Shown one piece after another: positions 26,458-37,752 of a stretch of DNA of 64,000 nt; position 1 is the first letter of the stretch, and each line of letters opens with the position of its first letter. The stretch is from NCBI RefSeq assembly GCF_002078875.1, contig NC_034411.1, positions 34,118,260 through 34,182,259 on the forward strand. The letters are read 5' to 3'. The position numbers and the translations under genes are program-made. This stretch comes from Numida meleagris (lineage: Eukaryota; Chordata; Aves; Galliformes; Numididae). The notes beneath the pieces are model-generated. The model had not been told where the DNA came from. It made no database searches and was given only the letters and a program-made list of their open reading frames with translations.

Positions 26458-26892
26458 TTATTTTGCCATAGTTGTTTGGCTGATATTACTCAGGTTTATT
26501 AGAAAGATAAAACTTTGTAATCTTTCTCTGTTTCTATCCTCTTCTGTGGTAGCGTTTAAAGTCATTGGTGAGTTCTGAATGACTTTGACAGGACAGGAGA
26601 GGTCCCACAGTTCCATATTTGTGTGCTCCCTCAGTGATGGAAGCTTGGTTGGGTAGCACCCATTGGAGAAAGTGTCTGTGACCCTAGCTGCCTGTTGCAC
26701 TAGAGATACCAGTGAATCAATTTGGGCAACGGCCTCAAAACCAAACTTGGTACAGACTGTAGGGCAGGGGAGTGCCTTAGGCTTTCTGTCCTCTGAGGTG
26801 CAGGACAGACTTTCTGGATGGGTCATCTCCATTTGTTCAGTCCAGCCAGTCAATGTACGAGTGTTAGCTTCATTCACAAGGCTCTCCATCAT
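26458..26892 (-). other. Unidentified 144-codon open frame
   Basis: An ATG-initiated frame of 144 codons with a double Met start (MMESLVNEANTRT) and a mixed, rather hydrophilic composition. It has a short amphipathic-looking middle (FGFEAVAQIDSLVSLVQQAA, about residues 51-70), an acidic/basic patch (TTEEDRNRERLQ) near residue 115, and no membrane segment or signal peptide. I do not recognise the family. It could be the remnant of a mobile-element gene, a single-exon retrocopy, or chance: a frame this long is not strongly unexpected in 64 kb. No promoter, poly(A) signal or splice context supports it. It lies directly next to a worn LTR piece (27000-27145, same strand), which would fit a retroelement origin, but that is inference. 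Confidence 0.2.
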
Positions 26893-26999
26893 GAAATAAA
26901 GCTCTGCTGCGGTGGTTTAATTGTTGGTCTTGTCCTTTACTGTTCTGCAAAAGGGGGCAGGAATAGACACAATAGACCAGGCATGTCAAGCCCTCAGGC

Positions 27000-27145
27000 T
27001 GCATGCAGCTGAGCAGCCCCAGCTTGTACTGTGGTCTGCCCACTTCCTCACCAAGCAGCCCAGCCTGTCCCCTAGTGCACACCCATTGCTCAGCAACAAC
27101 CAAACATTGGTGTGCTTTAACACCATCTGAGCTGAAACCAGAACA
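27000..27145 (-). mobile_element. Worn ERVL-type LTR fragment, minus strand
   Basis: Read on the minus strand from 27145, the sequence begins TGTTCTGGTTTCAGCTCAGA. It then jumps to a TGGTGTTAAAGC-type block and GTTTGGTTGTTGCTGAGCAA, followed by a GGTGTGCAC and AGGGGACAGGCTGGG-like stretch. These are blocks of the U3 start of the same avian ERVL-type LTR as at 6570-6862, with the GGATAGAGTTAATTTTC segment missing. Further left (about 26976-27010) the plus strand has CAGGCATGTCAAGCCCTCAG, which resembles the tip of some hAT-type DNA transposon ends, but no partner end was found. Function is lost; boundaries are approximate. Confidence 0.5.
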
Positions 27146-27778
27146 AGGGGAGGGTGCAGTGCAGTGCTAACTGAAGTTATGGCAAATAATTTTACATTGG
27201 CTTAACACAGTCTTGTGAACGGTGAAAACTGTGCAGCTGTGCTTTCTGTTTTGATAAAGGAATTTAAGAAGAGGCTTCAAGATTGCTGAAAAAAATCACC
27301 AATTGTTTTGTGTATTTGACTCCAGTTTCAGTCAACATAAATACGTGACCTGCACGTTTTCAAATGGAATGTATAGAATTGCAGTCAATTGCATATCCAA
27401 CTCAAAGATCTGGTCGTGTCTCTTTACCAGATGTCTACAAGCCCTCTCCTACCTAATTCTCCAATAGAGAAAATTATCCCTCACTTCACAATCACACCTT
27501 ATTCGTGTCATCACTTTTTTGACAGTACATACACTTGTGGAAAACAATTTTCAAAGATGAAGCACAGGACAAGTAAAATTTCTTGAAAAATCTTTGACAA
27601 GCACCTTGAGAAATCACTAAGAACTGCAAGCACTGCTGTCGAACCAGACTGATGCATTAGTTTCACAAAAACAGAATGAAATATCCCACTAGCTTTAAGT
27701 TTTCATTGCTCTTTTTTGTTTCAATAAGAAATATTAAGAAGTTTTGTTACTTATACATTAACTATACTATGTAATTTA
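27146..27778. other. Unique non-coding stretch
   Basis: No gene or repeat recognised; ends at the TA (27777-27778) that flanks the second mariner derivative. Confidence 0.55.
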
Positions 27779-28325
27779 CCAGGGCTACTTTGAAAGTAAG
27801 GCCTCCTATCTTATTAGGTTGGCCCACAACATCAGAGGCGGATGTTGGTGGTATGTCAGTAGAGGCTGAACCTTCCCCCCAATATCCCATTACATGTTGT
27901 TGCCGTGTGACAGATGGCAGCAGAGGGGTAATCGGACAGAATGGCATCTAACATGGGTGTGTGTATGAAGCAAAGATGTGTCACTGAATTCCTCGCTGCA
28001 GCAAAAGTGGCATCCATGACATTCCCTGATGCTGAGTGTTTCTGGAGACCAAACAGTGGATGTGAGCCTGGTGATGTGCTGGGTGGTGCATTTCAGCAGT
28101 GGTGACAGTGACAGCGGGTCATGTTTGCAGATGCAGATTTTTTTTTGAGCGTGGAATCCTGGTTTTTGTTCACCACTGGCAGAAGTGTACAGCTAATGGT
28201 GATGACTATGTTGGAAAATAGTGTTTTGTAGCTGAGAATTTATTCAACAGTGTTATTGTACTTTTTGTATCTGTTTTTGTTTCCATGGAAACAAATAGGA
28301 GGCATTACTTTCTGAATGACCTACG
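27779..28325 (+). mobile_element. Mariner deletion derivative, Galluhop-type (copy 2)
   Basis: A 547-bp relative of the element at 973-1526, in the same orientation and colinear end to end. TA lies at 27777-27778 and 28326-28327. Each end has 13 bases inside the TA followed by GAAAGTAA and a CCTCCTAT(C/T)T block. The transposase start ATG is at 27941 (peptide begins MASNMGVCMKQRCVTEF). The C-terminal pattern W-x-K-C-x-A-x-G-x-x-Y-V-x-K ends at a stop at 28219-28221, exactly as in copy 1. The same catalytic core is missing from both copies, so they share one deletion and were probably amplified in trans by an intact relative. Copy 2 is the less decayed of the two. It has an expanded T tract near 28139-28146. 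Confidence 0.88.
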
Positions 28326-30494
28326 TATATGTGGTCCAAGACAATTCCTCTTCACTCAAAGTGGCCCAAGCAAGCCAAAAAGTTGGACAACCCTATAGTA
28401 GACCATATGGTGTCCATTGTTTGCCTTGTGCATCCCTGCTTGTCTCTTGGTCAGAGAAACAGCATGACTTTGGTCATCTGTGCAGAAATGTGGGCATGTT
28501 CTGCCCCTTACCTTTTGCTTCCTTCTTTACCATTAAAGTTCAGTGAAGTTTTTATAACTAAATGTACATTCCCTAAAACAGAAAACAGAATTAAAAATTG
28601 ATTCTTACTTTTTAAAATGTATTTCTTTTTCTTCAGTAAATATTTCATTTTAATGAGTTTGTAAACAGCTTTTAGGAAAAAAAAGAATTCTCAAGAGAAC
28701 AATATCAGATCGTTTGTCAGGGGAAAAAAGCTTTAATGCTTGTTAATTACATGTTTTAGAGTCTTCTGTTATTAGCATATCTGGTTAAAGACAAGTCTTT
28801 CCTTTTAAGCTTTGCTGGAAAACATCATATGGTTTTAATTCCTTTTCTTAAAAAACAAAGAACCCCCCAGACAGAGGGAGTGCAAGAGAGGTGAGTACCT
28901 CTCTGTACTGAGAGCAAGGCAGTGACACATTAGAAGAAGGTGACTAGTGAAAATAGAAATCAATGCACCGCAAACAGACAAGGAGTGGTGTATCTTTTTT
29001 TTTTTTTTTTGCTTGTTTTATTTTATTTACTTGATTGTTGTTTTGACTCAACCTACAGATTCCCCAAATGAATCTTTGGGAAGATGAGGCTGAGGTCTGG
29101 ATCAACTCAAGTCTTCTTTCAAATGTGAATGATGTATTTCATTCTTAAAAAGCTATGGATGCATTTTCAGTTACATTAGTAGTTCTCTTTGTAAGATTGT
29201 CTCTTTTTCAAAATTGCAGTATCATGATATATAGTCCACTTGCCCAAATCAGTTTTTTTGTTCTTCTGATGAACAGCTAGATATCAACAGATCAGCATTC
29301 TATATTAGGAGTTTATATCAACCTACATTTTTGCACAGTTTTGGCCTTTATTCATCTCCTTAATGTTATGTTCTACTATTGTTATAATGAAAACACAGTG
29401 CCTCCTGTCCAGTCTTAAAAATATCCTCCTGGTGAAATATTTGCTGCAGAATGATCTTTCTACAGATTTATATCTCTGTGCATGGTTCTAAACAAATATT
29501 TAGCTTACAGTGAAGCTCATTTTGAGAGCTGCTAAACGTTTACTGTTTTGCAGGCCATATGCAGCATTCAGTAATGGAGAGAAATAGAATTTCTAAGTGC
29601 TGAAATGTGTACTAGCATATACAAACCAATAACCAGCACAGTGTGATTTGAAGAAATGACTTCCCCCTGTACAGTGCACGTTCTTTAAAAAGAGCAACCA
29701 CTGCTTTCTAGCTCATTGTAATTCACACTGCATCCAGCACTACTGGAAAACTAATGAAAATGCTGGGAGTACAAGGCTTTATTTTACTGTTGAGAATTCT
29801 CGGTGGTTACAAAATTATGTTGTGCCTAATTCTCTTGGTATCACATTTTTTAACAGTGATTTTTACTTTCAGCCCAGTGATCCATTTCACGCATTAACCC
29901 CCTAACTACTGAATATACCAAGTAGCATAAAGGAGCTTTCGTAGCAAAATTCTTTTGCTAGATTGACTGTGAATGAAAAATTTTCTGAATTGGCTAGAAA
30001 CCTTGTATGTATAGGCTTACTGGCCTGGAAATCTAGGAAGCAGGGGCTTTTTAGTCAGCCTCTAAGATCAAAGTGCTGGGCTATGAGGAGGAGGTGCTGG
30101 TTTCATGTGTTCATCCAAGTCTGCACAATATGAAAGGATGCAACTGTTGCCATAGTAAACTTACATTAAATTGACTAAAAGCCAGTTCACACAATGCAAA
30201 AAAAACCTCACAATAACAAAGCCAAACCAAAGCAGGCCCCTCCCCCCACTAAACAAACCAGAAGGATCAGCACTTCTTGAATTATCTTGTTTCCCTCCCC
30301 TGTAGAAATGAAGTGTAGGAACACAACTCCATTTACAGCCTTAAAAAAAAAAAAAAGTGTCACCATTGAAAAGTCAGTGAATAGTTCTGGGATTTGAGAT
30401 ACGTTGTGTTTCAAATATAATTTACATTTTTCTAAGGTTTGTCATTTATGAACCCCTTCAGTTGTCAACTGTACGATAGGAGTTATCTCCTCCT
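28326..30494. other. Unique AT-rich non-coding stretch
   Basis: No gene recognised. It holds a T16 tract at 28995-29010 and an A13-A14 tract near 30343-30356. The two overlapping plus frames at 28316-28601 are shadows of each other with no domain. Confidence 0.5.
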
Positions 30495-31062
30495 TGATGG
30501 TCAAGGGAAGGGCACTGTCCCTCTCTGCTCTGTGCTGTGCAGCCTCACCTCCAGCACTGGGTTCAGGTTGGGTGCCACAATACAAGAAGGACATAAACCC
30601 TCTCTCTAATAGAGTGTGTCCAAAGGAGGGCTACAAAGATGAAGGGTCTGTAGAGCAAGGTGTGTGAGGAGTGGCTGGAGTCCCTGGGTTTGCAGAGCTG
30701 CTGAGGGAAATCCTTGTGGTGGCTGCAGCTCCTCCCAGGGAGCAGAGGGGCAGCTCTGAGCTCTGGTCTCTGTGACAGAGACAGGACCCGAGGGGATGTC
30801 ATGGGACTGTGTCAGGGGAGGGGTAGGTGGTGGTTAGGGACAGGTTCTGCACCAGAGGGTGGTGGGGGTGGAATGGGCTGCCCAAGGCGGTGGGCACAGC
30901 TTTGAACTGTCAGAGTTTGGGAAGCGTTTGGACAATTCTCTTAGATATGAGGTTTGTCATATCTTTGTTGTTTGGGTGGTCTTTTAAAGAGCTGGGGTTG
31001 AACTCAATGATCTTTACGGGTTCCAACTCAGGGTATTGTATGATTCTAAAATTCTGAGTATT
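30495..31062 (+). mobile_element. CR1 LINE, 5'-truncated, plus strand
   Basis: Sense-strand CR1 3' region. Landmarks: a CACTGTCCCTCTCTGCTC block near 30511, GAGGGCTACAAAGATGAAGG (about 30627), GGAGTGGCTGGAGTCCCTGG (about 30669), TGGAATGGGCTGCCCAAG (about 30871), and a CTCAATGATCTTTACGGGTTCCAACTC-like tail (about 30999-31030) ending in TATGATTCTAAAATTCTGAG. The final GGTTCCAAC...ATGATTCT block is the conserved CR1 3' end with a decayed octamer repeat. It is 5'-truncated and non-coding. The 79-codon minus frame at 30563-30802 is antisense CR1. Confidence 0.9.
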
Positions 31063-31513
31063 ATGAAGGTATTACTAGAATATTATAAATTGTATCTTTG
31101 CACATCTTTTGAAGTTCTGGAGGAATTTACTTTCGTCTTTGCCTACGTTTTCTTTGTTACTCAAGAGTAATTTGGAGTGCATTTGAAGAACTGTGTTATT
31201 TCCCTCTCTACTGTGCCCAGCATACAAATACTTGGGTCTGAGATACCAGGTAACATCATGTGTTCTGGTCTTATCTCCTCAGCATCCAATTTCAGGCAGA
31301 TATTTAGGAGCATGTTGTTGAGTGTCCCACTTGGCCTTCAGTTGCTGGTTTCTGACAAGTCCTATGTCTGTCAGATCTGCCAGATCCTGAGGTTGTTATA
31401 GATGCATAGAACATCTTGCATGCCACTCAGATAACTAATCTTTCTTCAGACTACTAGTAAGCTCACTAATGCAATTTGCTCTTTCAACTTTTTCTGGGAG
31501 ACAAGTGTGCTTT
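31063..31513. other. Unique spacer between two CR1 copies
   Basis: About 450 bp between a plus-strand and a minus-strand CR1. No gene, RNA or repeat family recognised. Confidence 0.55.
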
Positions 31514-31795
31514 TATAGAATCATAGAATCCTTAGAGTTGGAAGGGACCACTGAAGGCTGTCTCGTCCAGCTCTCCTGCAATGAACAGGAACATCCACAG
31601 CTAGATCAGGTTGTCTGGGGCCTTATCCAGCCTCGCCTTGAAAGTCTCCAGGGATGGGGCATCAACCAAATCACTGGGCAACATGCTCCAGTGCCTCACC
31701 ACCCTCACTGTAAAAGACTTTTTCTTTATATCTAACCTAAATCTACCCTTACTGAGCTTGAAACCATTTCCCCTGGTTCTATCGTGTTCTACTTT
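31514..31795 (-). mobile_element. CR1 LINE, 5'-truncated, minus strand
   Basis: The left edge TATAGAATCATAGAATCCTT is the reverse complement of the CR1 3' terminal octamer repeat. It is followed by GAGTTGGAAGGGACC, GCCTTGAAAGTCTCCAGGGA (about 31634), a TGGGCAACATGCTCCAGTGCC block, CACTGTAAAAGACTTTTTC (about 31708), and TGAAACCATTTCCCCTGGTT (about 31760). It is head-to-head in 3'-end sense with the plus-strand CR1 about 450 bp to the left. It is only 280 bp long. The plus frames at 31469-31844 run through it and are not genes. Confidence 0.93.
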
Positions 31796-32060
31796 AAATG
31801 GCTTTATGTTATTTGAAGGGTATTCTTGTGTTTATTTTCTGTGAGTGGGTTCAGGAGAGCAGGTAAATTACATAATTGTTTCTTGCTCACTAAAGTCAGG
31901 AAGGCTGTTGTTGTCATAAATTTGTCAAGAAATTGTTTCCCTCATAGCTGTATTGTGCAAGCAGGCTTCTCTGTTACTGTGTCAGGGAGCCAGCTAGTTT
32001 TTTTTCTACAGCACCAGATGGGAATGGATATGAGGAATGAGCAACTGTATTTGTGAAAGC

Positions 32061-32100
32061 TAAAAAAAAAAAACAAAACAAAAAAAAAAACAAAAAAAAA
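32061..32100. repeat. A-rich imperfect tract
   Basis: Runs of A separated by single C residues (A11 C A4 C A10 C A9 pattern). Simple low-complexity DNA. Confidence 0.93.
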
Positions 32101-33228
32101 CTTGCAGCCTGAGTTTATATCTGACAAAAGAAAGAATTTTCTTACTGCTGAAGTCTGCGTGCATAGATAAGGTCTGTGCAGTAAAAGTATTTGAGTATGC
32201 TTAGAAAAATGGTCAACCTGAGTTTATTTCCATTTCAGTTCAATTTATTTGAAGCTAATGTCAGGTAAACAACACTTTTTTCTTATTTTTTCCTTCTCAT
32301 TGTTAGAGTAATCAAAACTGTGCCTGCTCAGATGTCCCCTTTCTCCAGGCGCTGATGTTCTGTATTCTCTGAAAGTATGTTAGTGTGCTGAAGTGTTCAG
32401 GTGTTCAGTTTTTTTTTTAAGCAGTTTGAGTTCTCCACGTGTTCTCCTCCCCCTTACAAAAATAAGGTTCTAGTAGTTAGGACTGTCTTTAGGGAGGTCT
32501 TGTCCAGATAAAACGCTTGTTATCTGCAATGAACACGGAATGAAGCTGAGACTTAGTGTTACGGTTAAACATGTGCAATAAAATACAGGTACAGTACAGT
32601 GTTTGCTTTCCAGGTACTCTAGATGATGGTCTGTAAATAATCTGCCTTTCTTTCTTGTACAGCATAGTGATCTCATAAGAGAACACATTTCATGCTTTGT
32701 CTTTACTAGTTATGATTTTCAGTTCTATAGATTTCTTTTTTTCCTGCCACTTGTTTTCCAATTACGAAAGGAAGAAAGGAGGTCCTGAAATTTCTGCCTT
32801 GAGGGAAAGCTTGTTTTGAATGAGCAACTGCAGTTCTAAAATAAGTGAGTTCTTCTGTGATTTCTAAAATAATTGTATGCTCCAGTGTTACATCAGATCT
32901 TTCTTCTACAAAACATAGTTGAACGGAGTTTGACATGAGAATTCTGTTGTTTAGCACTTTCTATTCCTTCATATTACAGCTGTGTAATCCACTAAGTGAC
33001 TTCCTTATTTACAGCATTAAATGGATATTGTTACAATACTGAGTTAGGTATTATGAAAACAGTTGCTGAAGAAACATCTGATAGCTAAATTGTACTGACT
33101 TTATCACTATTGATTAGCAAGCGTTTATTGTGATGTCTATTGACTGCTTTTGTGGAAAGGAGCTTTTAAGGGATAATTTTATAACATCCTCTGACTATAA
33201 CTGATAAGACAAAGCCTTCTGTTTTTAA

Positions 33229-33570
33229 AAAAAGCTCATCCATTATTCTTTCATTGTCTTTTCTAGTGCAGCCATTGCTGTAGATCACGTAGCTGCAGTA
33301 GAAACAATATTTATAGGAGACAGTTCCATCTCAGCAATTAAAAGGAAACATTTCCAGGTTCTACCCCATGAGAAGGCAAGATTGTCATTTTTCAAAGGAG
33401 ATAAAAGGAGAATAAAGTCATATTCCCCAAACAAATCACATGTCTTACAGAAACAACTTAGTATCTACTACTTCTATAAGGCAAAATTTGCAGTCTATAT
33501 TTCCATAATATTAGAGGAATTGGAGGAGAACCATTTACATCAATGTTGTACTAGGCTGTTACTAGATTAG
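33229..33570 (+). other. Open frame of 113 codons with exon-like left edge
   Basis: The frame is open from just after a TAA at 33226-33228 to a TAG ending at 33570. A pyrimidine-rich stretch TTCATTGTCTTTTCTAG ends at 33266, which could serve as a splice acceptor. The peptide downstream of it reads AAIAVDHVAAVETIFIGDSS, then on through a basic middle (KGDKRRIKSY) to an LEELEENHLHQ segment near the C-terminus. There is no ATG in the first half, so it would have to be a terminal exon rather than a stand-alone gene. I recognise no family. AT-rich composition makes a chance frame of this length quite possible. Confidence 0.15.
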
Positions 33571-36500
33571 GCCATCCACAAAATTTTAGCATTCACTTGA
33601 GTAGGTGGTGATGATGTTGATGTGAAATGTGTTTATTATTAAAGATCTCTGCTTATCCTCATGGTTCAAATTATATTTTAAAGATAAAGGAGTGTCTCTG
33701 TATAAAGAACCAATCTCTATCCCTCCAAAAAACCCACAACAAAATCAAGAATTTTCTTTGCTCTTTTGGTACTTTCCTAGCCATTTATTTAGAGGTTACA
33801 TTATGTCGTCTTCATAGGTAAGGGGATTATGAGGATTCAATCCTCATATTCTGTCCTTGTGTTTGGAAGGAAAACTCAAACATAAAAACCTTAGATGTCA
33901 ATTTCCTGTGGTTATGGATGAAAGTTGTATTTTGCGTGATAAAAATGTAGGGGAGGTACAATCAGTTCCTTCATCAAAAGAGAACAGTAGCAAGAAATCT
34001 CTTGAGTGTTTTCCCCATCTGTAGCTGTTACAGAGAAAGCAGACCTTGCTAAACCCTGTGCATAGGTCAGTCTTCTCCTAGCCTGGGAATTGGTAATGAG
34101 AATCCATTTTGCTCTCTAGAGATAGCCAAAGCAAGAGAAATGAGCTGACTGGCCATTACATGAACATTGCTTTAAATGTAGACAGACATTTAAAGCCTTC
34201 TGCTATATAAATTAGAATTGCTGTTTATGGGATCGCATTTTCATAGAATATTTTTCTTATAAAAATGCAAGGAGCCTAAAAGCCATGTTTTTAGACAGCA
34301 TGTAGAAAGAACTGTTATGCTGTTAGGGAAAGAAATGCTATTTCTTTCACAAATGCACTTCAGATTTGCAGTGCCTTTCTGCATTCACTATGTCATTCAT
34401 TGCATGAATGTATGATTCGTAGCAGCGATCTATTCCTTTAAGACAAAAAAAAGAAAAACAGCTTTTTTGTTTTCCTAACTGGTCTGGAGAAACAATATTC
34501 ATTGGTGGGAATTTCAGACAATAAATGTAAAACGTATCTGTCTCATTGATCTGTGTGCACTTATGTGAAACTTGGCTAAGGCAATGTAGTGCTTGATAAC
34601 TGAATGAGGAGCTTAAGTCAGGAGAGGCAACTTTTGCCAGGAAAAATGGAAGTTGAAATGGATTTTGTCTCCTTTATTAAAAGTTTTTATGTCTTTAATT
34701 GAAGACCTTTATGTGATGATCCCCATATGTTATGCAGGAAACACTTGCCAAAGCTTACTGGGAACTCTCATAAGCACCCCATATGGAGAAATACTACAGC
34801 AGTTACTTTCTTAGACTGAGGAGCTTAGAAATATGCTATATGTGTCTAAGACCATTGTCAACCAGTAGAAAACTAGATCCTTGTTCTGCTACTTTGTCTT
34901 TGTTTTTACATACACTGGAAATTTGCAGAAATAATTTTTACATTCAAACCTCAGCACAGTAGAGTAGAGGCTACTTGCCACAAAGGGAGATGAAGTAGAA
35001 GACAGCATAATGTTGGTCAGCTAGCCTTTTTTCCTGTTGTCATTCTGATTTCATCATTCTGTGATTCTTTCAGAAATTTCAGGCTGCTTGGCAATGTGAT
35101 GTTGAGAGTTCTTTGAATGAAATGAGATTTTCTTGTTTGCTTTTCCTATGAAGTTTATTTTCCTCTGTCTCCCTTGCTTTCTGTCTCTCACATGGTCTCT
35201 CTTTCTGTGCTACTAAATGTAACAACTCCTGGGCTATATTTTAGGAATTATGCTTTGAAATTTTGGAGGACTTCAGAGAGTTGAAAAAATACTGAAATGT
35301 CCAGTAGACTATAAACAATTGCCTATAAACTGTGATAAATAGCTGTTTGTCCTAAACCTTATTCTATCTTTTTACCTCTCTAGTATTGTCTAGGAGGAGT
35401 GTTGTGGTTGAGTGGCATTAGTCTCTCACTTAAAGCATGTGATGAAATATTTTTGCTGTTGTGTTGGAGAAGCCTGGGAATTGAGGATTGGTGTTACTTC
35501 CCACATAAACGCACTTGCTTTTTGTGTCTGTGTGTAGATGCAAATGATGATTTTTCTTATGTAGGTCCTTTTCTTGACACAGAGAAAGAGAAAGTGAAGG
35601 CTTGCTGTGGGGCTGTTGCTTTGTTTTTTTCTGCAGAGAACAGGAGCATGTGAGGTGGGGAAAGCACTGCTTGAGCCAACGAGAGTCCTGCTCTGGGAAG
35701 CAAGAGAAGCTGAAGCAGCACAGTGAGGGCAAAGGGAGAAGGCAGTCACGTTCATTACATCTGCGGAAAGTGGAAATATTTCCAAAGCTCCCTGCAAATT
35801 GGAAATAAAATAACGCAAGATTTAACTTGATAAAACTGATTTTGTTCTTAAAAAATATATGTATTTCAACATTTTAGTTTTTATATTTTTTAGTGTAATG
35901 AAAGTAGTAGTAGCTGTTTATGATGTGCTTGATTCTGTCATACAATCTAAATATTCAGTTGAAATAATCAAGTGACTGTGGTGTCTTGTCATTCTGGGCC
36001 ATCAGTAGGAGTCTATTATCAGTGATTCATTCCCTATCAGTAAGTGAATATTGAGAACATCCATGAATAAGCAAAGAAAAATACACATTACAACAGAATT
36101 TACTTTGAAATAAATTATTTTGATTCAGGAGAAAGCACTTTGAATGTAATTTTAAATTAATCAGTGATATTTAGCAAAAGCACGATGCTCTCAAAGATAT
36201 ACTAGAGTAGACAATGGTTTTAATGGAAATTTTTCAGTCAACTGTAGTAGTAGTTCTTTTGGCATATACAAATACATATAGATGGTGGGTCTCTCTGACA
36301 GAATTGTGGAAGTCAAGAAGCTGTGGTTGGTTAATATTAGAAAAACAGTGATAATGAATAATTATATGCATTGTGCTGTTAATGATCATTTCTACCTTAC
36401 AGCATAGAAAAATAAATCAGGGGTCACCAGAAAGAAAAGAGAGCAAACAAATGAACAAGACAGACATATAGTGAGCCCTCCTCCTCAGGCATCCTTGTTG

Positions 36501-37363
36501 GAAATCCTTTCTTGTGTTAGGAAACTAATTATACCAAGGTCGCTATTGCAGTTCTTTTTTAAGTATTAAATCATGGAGAATCTTTTTCAGCCCAGGTAGC
36601 AATTAGCAGTCACATAGTCACAAGGCTGACATAACCCTGTTAATGGTCTGCTCAGCAAGCCCTTCTGCTTTCATGTGAATGGGAGCAGGCTGTTGGTAGA
36701 AGAAAGGTTCCCATTGTTTCCTGATGAAATTTTTGTGGTTTTCAGTCATGTGCATGATTTCCCTTGTAGTATGCTGGTTTTGTTTTTTTTTTTTTTTTTT
36801 TCCATGCGAGCTCTGTCTGCTCTACTGCAACAGCTTATTTTCCTGTCCATTGAGTAAGTTCATTCACAAAGCTCATATTTCTGCATGATGTATGGTCATC
36901 CCCGTCTTTGGACTCACATACATACATACACTACCCTTAGTACTGCCCCTGAGTCTGTGGACTGTGCTTGGATCAAGTAGCTGTGAGCAGGAAGAGCAGC
37001 CTGTCTGCATGCCTGTCTTTCTTGACATGTCCACTGTGCTCTGGGTACTTCATGATGGCAAATAGTTAAGCTTTAATGAATAAGTTTAGTATATGGCCAA
37101 CTCACCACCATCTGGGAAGACTCCTCCTAATTCTTAATGCTTTTGGAAAGCCAAGAGCTAATTAACTCAATTCGTATTGGAAATAAAAGGTCTCCACAGC
37201 GGCTACAAGAAATACCTTTAATTATGACACTTTCTTAAATCAGAACCACATGCAACTTTTGCTATTTTATGAAGTCAGCTGTTCTGCAGCAGTTTCTATT
37301 TTAATTAGTTTATTGAAATGAAATTTTAAAGCTTAGTTCTGCAGCACATTGTTGTAGTTGAGG

Positions 37364-37431
37364 TTGTTAATCATACATGGGTAACTGATGTGTTCTATTG
37401 TTAATCATACATGGGTAACTGATGTGTTCTA
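37364..37431. repeat. Perfect 34-bp tandem duplication
   Basis: Two identical 34-base units (37364-37397 and 37398-37431), each starting TTGTTAATCATACATGGG and ending GATGTGTTCTA. The lack of any mismatch indicates a recent duplication or a polymorphic two-unit minisatellite. Confidence 0.98.
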
Positions 37432-37737
37432 GTGAGTGCATTCGTTCCTTTCTTTGCTCATAGACCATAACTGGTTGCTAAGACTCTCCTGCAGTGAAAG
37501 ATCCTTGTAAATCTCTGGGGCTGTTCACGTGTGAATGCAAAATCCCATGTGGGAGATCCCAGTTTGGGATTTCCTCAACATTCTTTAGTAGATGTTCTAC
37601 AAACAGGGTCTGCTTCACAGCAAAGGAAAACATGAGATGACCTCTCATAGTTGTGTGTGTGTATTTGTATATTTTTTTACCCAAATGACAAAAAGAACAT
37701 TTAAATGAATGGAAATTAAAACAGTCTTTCATAGATT

Positions 37738-37752
37738 CCCCCCCCCGCCCCC
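37738..37752. repeat. C9-G-C5 tract
   Basis: Near-perfect cytosine run with one G, in AT-rich surroundings. Confidence 0.95.

Larger units (their letters stand above)
17111..26999. other. Long unique stretch, AT-rich with GC-richer patches
   Basis: About 9.9 kb with no defended gene. GC-richer patches lie near 17340-17540, 21020-21190 and 22180-22480, where several frames stay open for 65-110 codons on both strands at once. That is what composition alone produces, so none is called. Homopolymers: T38 at 21601-21638, T21 at 22599-22619, A tracts near 19821 and 22953. The most protein-like frame, 26458-26892 on minus, is listed separately. The segments about 20030-20230 and 24430-24660 are rich in TAATTA-like words and look like constrained non-coding DNA, which cannot be shown without alignment. 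Confidence 0.45.

Noticed and set aside
26976..27010. Possible hAT-type transposon tip (CAGGCATGTCAAG)
   Set aside because: No matching inverted end and no 8-bp target duplication were found, and the segment overlaps the LTR fragment.
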